Assembly (NCBI GenBank): GCA_023014365.1
Contig: JAEBUN010000016.1
Coordinates: 930,001 to 994,000 of the forward strand
DNA length: 64,000 bases
From: Lepiota brunneoincarnata
Taxonomy: Eukaryota > Basidiomycota > Agaricomycetes > Agaricales > Agaricaceae
Direction of reading: 5' to 3'
Made by a program: the position numbers and the translations under genes. Shown piece after piece: positions 11,066 to 22,900 of this stretch. How positions within the stretch are numbered: the stretch's first letter is position 1; the number at the start of each line of letters is the position of its first letter. The notes below the pieces were generated by a model that saw nothing but the letters and a program-made list of their open reading frames with translations, ran no database searches and was not told where the DNA came from.

Positions 11066-11442
11066 CACACCCCCTACTCCAGAAACCCAACAACCTGATC
11101 TTTGACAACCCCCACAACTCACAATTGATACATCAACCTCACCCACAATGACTACTACAAGGAATGTTACAACAAGGTCACCAAATCAAATATCACAGGA
11201 GAACCATGCAGTGCCTTCTGAAGAAAACCAAATTACACCACCAGAAGAAAGGATAGAAAGTCCTCATTTCAGATGACTCCTTTATGACATCTTTTACCCA
11301 GGACAACCCCCATCCCCAGAAACTGCCACTGCACTTGACCTTCACAGAACCCCTACACCCCTCTTTTCTCCCATCATTCCCCCTCGACCTGACTCTACCA
11401 AACACCCCAAATTAAATACTACGAACCATACTACCTTGCTGA
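11066..11442 (+). other. A1 tail after ORF3
   Basis: C-rich sequence still partly open in the ORF3 frame (TPPTPETQQ, then a TPTPLFSPIIPPRP-type proline run). No motif is recognised. It ends where the X-LTR fragment starts. The matching part of A2 is missing, because A2 is cut at 33267. Confidence 0.4.
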
Positions 11443-11691
11443 ATATCCAGAAGAAGGAAACTAATGAGTTGTGGTATATAAAGGCTTGTACAAGTAGAGA
11501 TTAAAGCCTTAAGCTTTAATCTTGTTAACAGCAGTTGTTAACCTCTCTGCCTTAACTTGGTGTATTCCCTTGTTATCTCATTGAGCATGATCCAATAAGC
11601 TCTGCAAGGCCAACCATCTCAAACACCTTGTAGAGTGATTGAAGGCCTTCTCCAGTTATCTTCAGATACAGAAGGAGCAAGGATCATAACA
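11443..11691 (+). repeat. X-family LTR, 3' fragment
   Basis: Plus-oriented right part of the X LTR. It includes TATATAAAGGCTTGTACAAG and ends GGATCATAACA at 11691. The 5' part of the LTR is missing. The next five bases, GAAGG (11692-11696), match the five bases beside the X LTR at 43498-43502 (read on the minus strand), which supports a rearrangement described in the findings. Confidence 0.75.
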
Positions 11692-14600
11692 GAAGGAGAA
11701 ATCAAAGTGAATGCTGTCTGTGAGACACTCATCCTTGACAAAATGCATTGATGGCTTGGCCACATCACACCAGCAGCTGTGAAAAGACTCCTATGTGAAG
11801 GAATGGTGATCAGTTTATGACTAGACTCAAATGGAGACACAAACCCATCCTACAATTCATGTATATTTGTGAAATCAACACAGCAGCCAATTGTGAAGGC
11901 TTGGCAAAGCACAAGCACAACTAGCTTTGCCCAGGAAATACACTCTGACATGTGAGGACCTGCCAAAACAGAGTCATGAAGGGGGTGTAAATACTATATT
12001 ACCTTTACTGATGATTATTCTTGATGGACACATGGATTTCCTGTTGAATAAATCTGACACCTTTGATGTGTACAAATGGTTTGAGGTATGGTGTGAGATG
12101 CAGTTCCAAGCTTGCATGAAGGCCCTACATTCAAACAGGGGTAGACAATACACTGGGAATGATTTTCAACAATGACTCAGATCACAAGGCACAGAAATCA
12201 AGCTTACTGTACATGATACTTACCAACACAATGGAATAGCTGAACATTGCAATTGCACCATCATGGAACAATTTCAAGCAATGAACTACACTACTCATCT
12301 CCCAGAATACCTGTGGTCTGAAGGAATTTGTCATGTCATATGGCTGATGAATAGAATAGGGATGAAAGCAAGAACAATACCCTGTAAGGTCCTGTACAGC
12401 AAGAAGTCAGATCTTTGAGTAGTATGTGAATGGAGAGAGGAATGCTGGGTGCATGAGCCAGTGTTATCAGAATTCCAATCAGAAGGATGGTTATATTTAG
12501 CTACAACACTCTCATGTCATATGTTATTCTGAGATGATCAGAATAGTACATCAGAAGGACTATATTTAGTAATGACTCATTCTGATCCATAGTTATTCTG
12601 GTCTGGATATATATAGTAAGGACATAGCCATTTCAAGTAGTATATAAGGATAAGTACATCTGCATGTATCCTTATCTTAGTGTTATAAAGTTTCTTGCCT
12701 CTTATACCTCTTTACCATAACTAACTAGACTATAGTGCATTTGTTGTCTCCAAGTCATGCCTAGTAGGACAAGACCAAGTCTGTATAGATATCTTACCTC
12801 AAACACTGTGCTAATCAAGAGCAAACCCCTAACCTGGGTAACACCAAGAGCAAACAAAATGGCTGATTGTGTCAAAAAGGGCCAGTAGCTGGGTTTCAAC
12901 CCAGAAAATAATGGTATGCAAGTCTGAATACCTGCCACAGGTGCAATGAGGGTAGAATGAAACATCCATTTCAGAAAAGAGGCAAATTTCAAGGGGAAGA
13001 ATGTGCCAAACAGCAAGATTTACAGTGAGCAACCACTCACTACACACCAGACCACCATACAACCCTCAAACCAGTTACAAACAAGTGCTGAAACCCCTAG
13101 CAAGCCACTAGAGGTCCCAAAAAACCCCCCAGAGCTAGTAGTACAACTGCCAACAAAGACAGACAGCCAGAACCTGCCCCAGAGCAACTGTCCACAATAC
13201 ACCCACATGCCAAGCCAAAAAGCTTATGAAATCCTTGAGGGAACAGCCATAATGATGGCTGAAGAGCTAGACTAGGAGGACATGCATACCCTAACAGCTG
13301 AAATGGAGTCTGTTGAGGTATTGAAACCAGGAAGCCTCAAAGAGGCTAGACAACAAGTAGACTGGCTACTGTGGGAGAGTGCAATAAAGGAGGAGTCAGC
13401 TACCCCCAAAGCTGCAGGCACATGGGAACTAGTTGATGCACCATCTAGTATGAACCAAGTTGGCTCAAAGTGAGTTTTTTGAGCCAAGAAAGACCCAGCT
13501 GGCAATGTTGTCAAGTACAAGGCCAGACTCATCATACAGGGATTTTTGCAGGTGCCCAGAGTAGACTATTTCAATACATTTACTCCAGTAGCATGTCTGG
13601 CATTGATTCAAGCAGTATTGGCCATCACAGCAGCAAGGGACATGGAGTTGCACCAAATAGATATAAAGGGTGCTTACCTAAATGGTTAGCTAAATAACAA
13701 CAAAGTCATTTACATGTCACAGCCTCCTGGTTACCATGATCCCCTACATCCTCACAAGCTCTGCTGCCTCTGAAAAACTCTCTATGGACTCAAGCAATCT
13801 GGCCAATGATGGTACCAAAAGCTATGCAAGATCCTGGTAGATAATCTTGGCTTCACAAGATGTGAAGTTGATCAGAGTATGTTTTTCAAAGATATACCCC
13901 CCAATCTCACCATTATCCTAGTTCACATCAATGACTGCACACTGGCAGCCACCACCATTGCTCTAGTGGCCTGGACAAAGTCCAGAATATCCAGCTTTGT
14001 TGAGATTTTGGACTTAGGAGAGCTACACTGGCTCTTAGGCATTGAGATCAAATAAGACCACACAAACCGAAAATTTTCATGTCCCAGTGATTCTCCATTG
14101 ATGCCTCACTTCATTACTTTGGTTTGGAGGATACCAAACCACTCAGTGTACCTATGGACCCATTCACCCACATTACAGTCAATGCAGCACCAAAATCAAC
14201 AGCCAAAATTGCTTGGATGGCACAGGTTCCTTTTCAGGAAGCTGTAAGTACCTTCATGTATGCTGCCCTGGGTACTTGTCCCAACATTGCTTATGCCATT
14301 CAACACCTTTCCCACAATCTGAAAAACCCAGGTGAGGCTCACTGGAATGCTGTCAAATACATTTTTTGCTACCTCAAGGGTACTTGCAAATTTTGGCTCC
14401 CTTATGGAGGCCATGGCCAAGATCTCACAGGCTACAGCAATGCAGATGGCAACATGGCTGAGGACCATCACACTACATCTGGCTACTGTATGTACTCATT
14501 ATCAATGGAGGGGCTATTTCCTGGAGTGTGAAATGGCAGGAGATAGTTACCCTATCAATGATGGAATCCAAGTACATAGTAGTAATACATGCAGCCAAAG

Positions 14601-14772
14601 AAATTCTTTGGCTGTGCTCTCTTATTTCACAGGTTTTCAGCATCTCCCTCTCCACCACCACTCTCTTTTCAGACAACCAGTCAATGATTGCAGTCACAAA
14701 GAACCATCAATATCAAGTGAGAATGAAAGGAAGGAAAATTGTGACTCATTTATTGTCTGGCTTGAGGGGGAG
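11692..14772 (+). pseudogene. Ty1/copia pol 3' half (IN-RT-RH)
   Basis: Begins within the pre-integrase zone; the H-RLGH motif reads H-stop-WLGH at 11746-11763. Integrase core: YITFTDDYS with the first Asp, then HSNRGRQYTGNDF with the second, and HNGIAEHCNCTI with the Glu. After a B solo LTR (12462-12843), RT follows: WELVDAPSS, KYKARLIIQGF, IDIKGAYLNG, and HINDC in place of YVDD. RNase H ends with GYSNADGNMAEDHHTTSGY and SDNQSMIAVTKNHQYQ. Many stops and a few frameshifts. The 5' half, ending at the complementary breakpoint, is on the minus strand at 43498-44983. Confidence 0.8.
12462..12843 (+). repeat. solo LTR, family B (B2)
   Basis: Begins TGTTATCAG and ends GGTAACA. It sits between copia integrase and RT; the copia frame resumes after it. 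The flanks are CCAG on the left and CCAAG on the right, a 5-bp duplication if one A has been lost on the left. Confidence 0.8.
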
Positions 14773-14954
14773 CATTGGATTTCCACAAGCCAGCAGACAG
14801 TCAACACAATGTTGGCTAGACTTTTACTTAGTATTTTGTTTGGATTTAGGCTCCATTACTCAGATTGCAATCTTGCATTTTATTTACTTGCTTGTTTATG
14901 TTACTAGTTAGTAGAATTTTGGTTAGCTAGAGCACAGACACATAGTTAGGCTTT
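14773..14954 (+). repeat. copia 3' LTR, truncated, with polypurine tract
   Basis: A purine tract GAGGGGGAG (14764-14772) precedes sequence matching the minus-strand copia LTR at 45019-45247 (TTGGATTTCCACAAGCC, then TTTTGGTTAGCTAGAGCA). It stops at 14954, where an X LTR begins, so about 50 bp of the LTR is missing. Confidence 0.75.
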
Positions 14955-15665
14955 TGTTATGATTCTTGCTCCTTCTGTATCTGAAGATAACTGGAGAAGG
15001 CCTTCAATCACTCTACAAGGTGTCCAAGATGGTTGGCCTTGCAGAGCTTAATGGATCATGCTCAATGAGATAACAAGGGAATACACCAAGTTAAGGCAGA
15101 GAGGTTAACAACTGCTGTTAACAAGATTAAAGCTTAAGGCTTTAATCTCTACTTGTACAAGCCTTTATATACTTATGAGATACCATATACTTGTTACAGG
15201 TTATTGGGCTATTCTACTTTGTCCTGCACAGCCTTGACCATGATGCACATCCTAGCTGATGGCATCCTACTGCTATTTCTATCTTACAATGAGTCACTGT
15301 CCTCATTCTCCATTCCACTGCTATGTGATGTTCCATTGCTTTCCTCTGACTCATAATTCTCTTCTCCCAATCCTATCTCCATGGATTCTTCTCCATTCTC
15401 ACTCTCCACTCTCTCAGTGCTTCCATCCATGCCAGAGGTTAGATCAGTCGATCCATAGCTATCTCCTTCATCCTCAGGGTATTCCAGAATATCCTCCAAG
15501 GTTATCTCCATCCCTGCATCTCTCACCAGGTCCTGCATGGCATTATAGTACTCCCCTTCATCATCTTCATATTCCTGGGCTCATAGCTGGTCTGTGGTCT
15601 CTTGTACCCATCTTGTAAAGTCAAATACTTGTTTCAGCTCTTCTCTGTCTGGACTGTTCATAATA
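14955..15665 (-). repeat. X-family LTR without target duplication
   Basis: On the minus strand it runs from TATTATGAACAGTCC (15665) to ATCATAACA (14955), with the TATA motif near 15170. The flanks are copia LTR on the left and C2 ORF3 on the right, with no matching 5-bp repeat, so it marks a recombination junction rather than a simple insertion. The first 380 bp (15665 to 15284) hold an almost open acidic frame. Confidence 0.8.
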
Positions 15666-16889
15666 TTATCCCCTTTGTAAGGTCTGATGTCCTCATTAGA
15701 CATATCCTCAGTATAATCCAATAGGCTCTCCTGTGATGTTTGATTCAGCGATGGGGTCCCAGTCATAGTAGGGGTTGGGTTCTGGAGAATTGCTTTGGTA
15801 ACTTGGTGGCCTGGGGACAGTGGGTCTTGGGTGAGGTTGATGACAAGGGGTTCTCTGGAGTGAGTGGCAACAGGTGCATTGAAAGACCAGTTCAGGAAGT
15901 CAGTGGCTTCTGCCAGCAGATGTGGTGGTGGTGTTGGTGGCTGGAATGATGATAGGGGGCACCTTGAATTCAGGTGTGGAGGGGCCTGGCTGAGGTGGGG
16001 CATTTTTCAGCATTTACAACAATATGTCGAATATTGTTGTTTGTGGTTTTGCATGTGAGGGATCAAGCTCTGCTTGGTATTCCTTGTAGGTGGCAATACA
16101 AGCCAGGTACCATACTTGTGGGTTGATCTTGGTAAGGGTTTCTTTCACAGTGCTTCTCATAATGGCCAGGGGCAATATTTTGACAATATCAACATTGGTA
16201 GCATGGGCATCCTGCTTTGATATGGCTAAATTGATGACAGCAATTGCAGCAAGTTCTGGTGGTGGGTATGTGAGTGGTGGTAGTCCCAGTGGGGGCATCA
16301 TTAGAAGTAGATATAATTTGTATAGCACTGGGTGGCTGGTTACTTGTATCCACCATGGGAGGGTTGGAAGGTTGGGTGGCAGTCCCAATAGGTAGGACAG
16401 GGCAGTCCTAACTTCTACTTCCATTGCTCAGGTTTGAGATCAGACTCTCAAATGGGAATTTGGTGAGAGTGGTTGATAGTATGGCAGAAATGGTAGCATG
16501 GTCCTGTTCCTCTGTTGTGCTAGAAAGAATAGTGGTGCATAGTTCCTGGAATTCTGTTGTTCAGTCAGTAGACAAGGTGCTTGTGATATAGAAGAGCAGT
16601 AAATGTCTTCCAGCAGGTGTTGACCAGGGGTACCATTGCTGGACTGCATTTAAGATGGGTTCCAGTAATATGAAAGGGAACTTCATGTAGAAGGATGGAT
16701 CGTATTTCAGATTGATTGAAGGGAAGGAAGGTATGCCAGATGATATAAGGACTGTTGGCCCTGTCTGGTTGGCTGTCAGTGGTATCAGTGGTAAGGCTAG
16801 GTTGGCTATTTCCTGTGATGTGGTTCACCAGGGATATGATTCTTTCCTGGGTGAGAAGGCATCCATTGTTGTCTGGCTCTGGGAAGTCT
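15666..16889 (-). pseudogene. post-pol ORF3 region of gypsy C2
   Basis: Minus-strand counterpart of C1 558-2087, without the F1 solo LTR. Readable parts include the N-terminal PEPDNNGCLLTQERIISLV, a middle that matches C1, the zinc-knuckle zone near 16200-16260, and the proline-rich tail PPTPPPHLLAEA near 15920. It continues past the point where C1 is cut (SLLDYTEDMSNEDIRPYK) and ends at an X LTR. Element G is inserted at its right end with a GGTCT/AGTCT duplication. Stops and a C-run frameshift make it non-functional. Confidence 0.65.
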
Positions 16890-17368
16890 TGTAAGGGGAA
16901 CTCCAGGTCAATGCCCACAACCACAAATTCGGAATTCCGATCCCCAGACTCCCTACCTTTGGAAATCTAATCCCCAACCTCCCTGCACTCAGAAATGTGA
17001 TTCCCAGCCTCCCAATGCTTGGAAATCCAACATCCAGCCCTCCTGCACTTGGAAATATGATTTCCAGCCTTCCTGGGCCCAGAAATCTGTCCCCCCACAC
17101 CCCAGCACTCAGAATTCCCTCCTACACCCCTCTGATGCAGATGCAAACCCTCACTGGCATGCACAACCCTAACCCAAGCCCATTCCCAACTATACTTACT
17201 TTAAGCATCCCTGACACCTCACAACCATTTATGTAGAGTAGATTACTCAACTTGGACCTTACAGCAGGTAGTATAAGTAGTGTAGGTGAGCTCAGAGAAA
17301 CCTTACTTGATTCTCTAAGGTTTCTCCCTGCTCAGCTGATGCAACATGGCAACCAGGTTGCCCTTACA
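16890..17368 (+). repeat. 5' LTR of G with internal minisatellite
   Basis: 479 bp, TGTAAGGGG to CCCTTACA. Between about 16925 and 17115 a roughly 30-bp unit repeats (GGAAATC-T-ATCCCCAACCTCCCTGCACT type). The 3' LTR is 509 bp because it has one extra unit. Confidence 0.9.
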
Positions 17369-17480
17369 GAAGAATTGAGTCTATTCCCAGAGGACTGGCC
17401 ATTGACAATGCCCAGACAAGTTACACCACTTCTCCCGTGCCAACTACACCCTTCCTCTACCCCCCAGTACCCTTGCCATC

Positions 17481-18871
17481 ATGTCCCAAGAGCAGCAGCA
17501 GCAACCACTGACTCAAATGACCATTGAGGAGGCCATAGGCTCACTACTCACAGATATGACAGCGGTGCAGGCCCAACAAGCTGAAGCTGAATGGAACATG
17601 ACGGACATGGTGAATGACATACATGACATGCTCCGAAACCTTATGGACTCAATAGGACAACAGCACCCCAACACCCCCCCCTCCATCTCAGCCATGTCCC
17701 CTCAACAGAGTGGAGTATGAGTCCTGAGCTGCTGCCCTATGAACCCCCCCCTCCTGCTCTTCACCCCTATCCACCATCACCTCCACCACACACTTCCACC
17801 AAGGCCAAGGTGGCAACCCCACCCAAATTTGATGGAGAACATGCCAAGGGTCATGCATTTCTGAATGCATGCCAGCTCTACATCAGGCTCTCAGCAGATC
17901 AATTCTGTTCTGATGAACAGAAAATCCTGTGGACCCTCTCTTACATGACGTTGGGACATGCAGCACAGTGGGCTGACAAGCTATTCTGTTTGGAGGCTAG
18001 CATTGGCAGGTTTCCCTTTATGGACTGGTGGGACTTCATGGAACAATTCAAGAGTCGGTTTTTCCCTGTCAATGCAGAAGCCAATGCACTAAATACATTG
18101 GAGTCCACCTTGTACCACCAAAGAGAGAGCACCATTGAAGATTACCTAGACACTTTCAAGGTCCTCATCTCTGAGTCTGGGTACCAAGACCCTCAGGTCA
18201 TTGTGGTCAAATTCTGCTGAGGTCTGTGCCCTTCCATCCAGAATGCCATTGCTACCCTCCCAGCAGGCTGCCCCTTGGACTCAGACCCAGAGGCTTGGTA
18301 CTCAGCAGCATGACAGGTAGATCAAGCCTGGATGGCAAATGAGGCATTCTGCTCCAATGTTTGCTCCCCACTCCCACCCCCCTCCAAGCCTCCCACCAGA
18401 TATGTCAGACTTCCCCCCTCAGTGCTGACAATCAGACCTTCAGCCCCTCTGCACCCCCCTACCCACTTCAATCCTTCCCCAGGAAATCTGGTCCCTATGG
18501 ATATCAATGCCTCCAAGCAGAGATCAGGACTTCCCCCACTCTGCTACCGCTGTAAAAGGCTAGGATATATGAAGGCTGAGTGTCTGCTCTGTCATGACAT
18601 CCGGTACATGGATCTGGAGGAACAGGATGAGCTGATACAGAGGTGGAATTCAGAGATGGATGCCCTAGCTGCAACTGACCAGAAATCTGAGGGTGGAAGA
18701 AGCAGAGTTGGAAGCTGGAGAGGATTTTCAGCAGTGCAATGGGTGACTGGTGTGCACCCACCACATTCATGTAATAGGTTCTTGGTTTTGTCAATAGATG
18801 AAATAGAACCTGCTTCTGGCTCCAAACCAACTCCCAAAGACACACCACCATCCCCAAAAACCTTAGTATGA
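17481..18871 (+). pseudogene. gypsy gag, G
   Basis: ATG at 17481 (MSQEQQQQPLTQMT), then a frameshift near 17715 into the frame of the main gag body. The gag core reads PPKFDGEHAKGHAFLNAC, then FPFMDWWDFMEQFKSRFF and STIEDYLDTFKVL. A zinc knuckle, partly degraded (CYRCKRLGYMKAEC, with Tyr in place of the His), lies at about 18540-18580. Stops near 18218 and 18312. The same frame runs on into protease, so gag and pol appear to form one ORF here, unlike in A. Confidence 0.75.
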
Positions 18872-18952
18872 CATCCCCACTGGGAATGCCACCTCCCAAA
18901 AAGACCAATCATTACTTACTCTGACTCAGAATCCAAGTCCCTCCAGCTGACA

Positions 18953-20438
18953 GTGGAACTTGAGACCACTGACTCAGCAGAATGCAAAACAGTCAAGGCA
19001 TTGGTGGACTCCAGTGATACGCCGATTTCATGCCTATACATGAATTCTGTACTCCGGAACGATTCTCTACATAGAATCATTGGCTATATCATTAAAGAAC
19101 TCTATAGAGGATTGGTACTATATCCCGTAGTAGCCAGTTCGACCTGAATTGGGGATACTCGAGCCTCAGACGTGTTCAAACCAGTTCATTATCACTAAGC
19201 TTAGTGAACCAAGCTATCAAAATGCTCTCTGGAGGGATTCAGGACTCTACATAGCCTATCGAGTATACCCCTGGTCGCATCAAGGGACCTTACGAGCAGT
19301 TTTCTGATGAACCCGAATGCGTTTGAACATAAAAGAATGTACCTAGTGGCTGTTGCAGGCATATTACATCTATAGCGAGTTCAATAATGATGACCGGACC
19401 ATGGAACAGAACGTCCAACGTTCAGGAGGCAATACCCGATGCCCAAAACCCTAGAAATATCAAAGACTCCTAATTAACGAGTGCTTTGTGGGTCCCAGCA
19501 CTTCGGCATACTGCTTAACTGAGATTAATTACAACAGATCAAGGGATTGTCCATCCGCTATACATTCCGATCATAATTGATCTGGAAACTTAATGTGCTC
19601 GTGTGGACACAGAATAATGCAGACGAGCACAGAACACGTCTGGCTGGATTGCCATTCGTTAATCAGAGAAAAACCCATAACCCAGGGTGAGGTAGAAATG
19701 CTGCCGAACCTTCCAAAATGTTCTACAGTGCCTGTAACAATTAAGCTTATTGTTTTCTATTTCATATTTACTATCTCTCGTATGTATCTAAACAATATAA
19801 ATACGGTCGCACTTGTTCATGGAGAAGCAAGAGGTCTCACCCCCGCTTCCACATGCAAGTCTGCGAGCTGTGATCAAGAACAGTTTCAGAGGGCTATTTA
19901 GTGTGCATCGTTAAGTGTGATTTCTTTGGTTGTCGACCAACCCAGAGACAGAGACAGAGACCAGAGTTCAGAGACCAGAGACCAGAGACCAGAGACCCAG
20001 CGCTTTGAATTGACAGGGATTGTCCTTTCATTGTTGCACTGTATGGCTAAGATAACTTCAACGGCTGTTCGTTAACCTCTAAAAACACTACTCTCTTGAA
20101 TTTTGCTGTCAGAACGCACCCCCAGAACACCCTAAAAGATGAAACTGTTCATTATCTATCTCATTCCACTTGTATTAGCTTAAGCTTATCGAATTGTGGC
20201 TAAGCTTAGTGAAAACAAGCCCACTATCTATATTAAAACCTACGAAAGTTTCTACCTTTTCACCGGTGCAACTGGTTCCTTCATTGACCAAGACTTTGTT
20301 CATGCTGCTTGCCTCAGCACTTGCCAATTATCCAACCCCACCCTGGTGTCCAATGTAGATGGGACTCCAAATGAGGCTGGACAAATTTCTGAAGTGTGGT
20401 CTTGCACTATCAGAACCATGCTGAATGCACACTGTTAG
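18953..20438 (+). pseudogene. gypsy protease of G, split by E
   Basis: The aspartic protease motif D-S-G-A-T-G is cut after Asp-Ser: left half at about 18995-19010 (ALVDS), right half at about 20263-20300 (GATGSFIDQDF). Removing E (19015-20262) and one 4-bp duplication restores the motif codon by codon. After about 20436 the frame changes, with stops before RT. Confidence 0.75.
19015..20262 (+). mobile_element. E-family LTR-like element, copy 1
   Basis: 1248 bp from TGATACGCC to ACCTTTTCA, flanked by a 4-bp duplication CCAG/CCGG (19011-19014 and 20263-20266). No coding ORF of note. Features: a perfect 16-bp palindrome TCACTAAGCTTAGTGA at 19192-19207, a related CTAAGCTTAG at 20200-20209, a TATA-like AATATAAATA near 19795, and a GAGACAGAGACC tandem tract near 19945-19999. 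TG...CA ends and a TATA suggest a solo LTR. A non-autonomous element is the alternative. CpG is much less depleted than in its host. Confidence 0.75.
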
Positions 20439-20450
20439 CAGTAACCAAGT

Positions 20451-22900
20451 TGGGAAGGCAAGAACTCCTTCTGGGATTTACATGGCTGAAGCTTCATAAC
20501 CCGGAAATCAACTGGCAAACTGGAGAAGTCAAGTTATCCTGATACCCCTTATGCTGTGCAGAATGCCAAGACCAGTCACAGGCTGAACGCCATGCACAAA
20601 AGCTTCAAGCTCATTGCATCTGTGCCTGCCAACTCAGCCCCTTTCCCACCATAGATGAAGAAGAGGATGAAGATGAGCTAGCCCTCCCTGCCTCAGAGCC
20701 GGAGGAGCCTTTAGAAGATGGGGATTGCATCTTTGCAGTGGGACTCCTCCCTCCAAAGCCTACTCTGGAGGTGATTGCTGCAGGCTCTACCACATCTCAG
20801 CACCTAGCTGAAGCCTTCCTCTGGAATTCCCAGATCGATAACCCTCAGAATTCTGGCTTCCAAGCATATATTCCCCCATATCTTCAGGAGTATACTGCTG
20901 TCTTTGCCAAGGAGTCCTCTGACATGCTCCCAGATCACTGACCCTGGGACCATGCAATAGAGCTTGTCCTGGGAGCAGACCCCCAGGGGTGCAAGGTCTA
21001 TCCACTGTCCCCTCTTGAGCAGAAGGAACTGGATGAATTCTTACAGGAAAACTTGTCTTCTGGTCACATACACCCATCTAAATCTCTGATGGCTTCCCCA
21101 GTCTTCTTCATTAAAAAAAAGGATGGCTTACTTCACCTAGTACAGGATTACCAAGTGCTCAATGCCCTCACAGTGAAGAACAAGTACCCCTTACTCCTCA
21201 TCTCTGAGCTGGTTGCACAGCTCCAGGGGGCAAAGTACTTCACCAAATTAGATGTTCAATGGGGCTTTAATAATGTCCGGATTAAGCCAGGAGATGAGTG
21301 GAAGGCAGCATTTCACACCAATAGGGGCCTCTTTGAACCCCTGGTCATGTTCTTCAGCCTCACTAACAGCCCAGCCACCTTCCAGACGATGATGAATGAC
21401 ATCTTTCATGAACTTATCATGGAAGGGGTTGTAGTTGTCTACCTGGACAACATCCTCATCTTCACCTGGACCTTAGAGCAGCACAGGGATGTTGTTAGGC
21501 ATGTCATGGAGATCCTTCAATGGCACAAACTCTACCTATGGCTGGAAAAGTGTGAGTTTGAGTACACTTGCATTGAGTACCTAGGACTCATCATCTTGGA
21601 AAACTCTATTGAGAGGGACCCAGGCAAAGTTGCAGGAGTCAAGGAGTGGCCAACTCCCAAGGATAAGTTAGGGCTTCAGTCTTTCCTGTTATGATCCATG
21701 CTCCTTCTGTATCTGAAGATAACTGGAGACAGCCTTCAATCACTCTACAAGGTGTCCGAGATGGTTGGCCTTGCAGAGCTTAGTGGATCGCGCTCAATGA
21801 GATAACGAGGGAACACACCAAGTTAAGGCAGAGAGGGTTAATGACCGCTGTTAACAAGATTAAAGCTTGAGGCTTTAATCTCTACTTGTACAGGCCTTAT
21901 ATACCTATGAGATACTATATACTCATTAGAGGTTATTGGGCTGTTCTACTTGTCCTGTGCAGTCTTGACCATGATGCGCATCCTAGCTGATGGCATCCTA
22001 CTGTTATTTATATATTACAATGAGTCAGTGTCCTCATTCTCCATTCCACTGCTGTGCAATGTTCTATCACTTTCCTCTGACTCATGATTCTCTTCTCTCA
22101 ATTCTATCTCCATGGGTTCTCTTTCATTCTCGCTCTCCATTCTTTTGGTACTTCCATCCATATCAGAGGTTGGGTCGGTTGATCCATGGCTATCTTCTTC
22201 ATCCTCAGGGTATTCCAGAATATCTTCCAGAGTTATCTCCATTCCTGCTTCTCTTGCCAGGTCCTGCATGGCATTGTAGTATCCCCCTTCTTTGTCTTCA
22301 TATTCCTGCACTCACAACTGGTCTGTGGTTTCCTGTACCCATCTTGTAAAGTTGAATAGTTGTTCTTGTTCCTCTCGGTCTGGACTGTTCATAACATTTC
22401 CTGGGTTTTACAAACTTCTACCATCGCTTCATCCAGGACTTCTCCCACATAGCCCAACCCCTCTTTGACCTCACCCGAAACAGCACTACATGGCAGTGGA
22501 ACTCAGAACAGCAAGCAGCATTTGATGGCTTGAAAGCAGCTATCACTTCAGCTCCAGTTTTGGCTTCTCTGGACAATAAGGTACCCTTCCAAGTAGAAGC
22601 CAATAGTTCAGATTTTGCCATGGGGGCCATACTTTCTCAACTCTCAGGAGATGATAAAAAATGGCACCCAGTAGCATTTTACTCTAAAGCTTTGTCCCTG
22701 GTGGAGTGCAACTACGAGATCCATGATAAGGAGATGCTGGCTATTATCCAGGCACTGGAAGAGTGGAGACACTTCCTGGAAGGAGCATCAGAAAAGTTTG
22801 AAATCTGGATGGACCACAAGAACTTAGAGTATTTCATAACTGCTCAGAAGCTAAACCGCTGACAGGCACATTGGTCCCTCTATCTTTCCCAGTTTGACTT
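20451..22900 (+). pseudogene. gypsy RT and RNase H of G
   Basis: An acidic stretch (DEEEDEDELALP) precedes RT. RT motifs: PSKSLMASPVFFIKKKDG, TKLDVQWGFNNVRI, and a catalytic YLDNI where YLDDI is expected, so one active-site Asp is Asn. X interrupts at LQSFL/GFTNFYHRF (21687-22396), with the frame restored on removal. RNase H: VEANSSDFAMGAIL, then YEIHDKEMLAII and WMDHKNLEYF, ending at a TGA where Arg is usual (near 22860). Not functional. Confidence 0.8.
21687..22396 (-). repeat. X-family solo LTR
   Basis: 710 bp. On the minus strand TGTTATGAACAG to GGATCATAACA, flanked by TTTCC (21682-21686 and 22397-22401). It interrupts the RT of G. The acidic frame at its 5' end is open from about 22311 to 22015. 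Confidence 0.9.

Larger units (their letters stand above)
2088..11442 (+). mobile_element. Ty3/gypsy chromovirus A1
   Basis: Order: B-type 5' LTR (2088-2490), a foreign insert (2491-3850), internal region from about 3857 with a hydrophobic pre-gag segment, gag, then protease-RT-RNase H-integrase-chromodomain in one frame, then ORF3. A solo LTR interrupts RNase H at 7933-8261. The 3' LTR is missing: the element stops at an X-LTR fragment near 11443. It inserted into C1 ORF3. A2 (26130-33267) is a near-identical copy and serves to check every boundary. Point stops, not frameshifts, account for the decay of pol. Confidence 0.85.
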
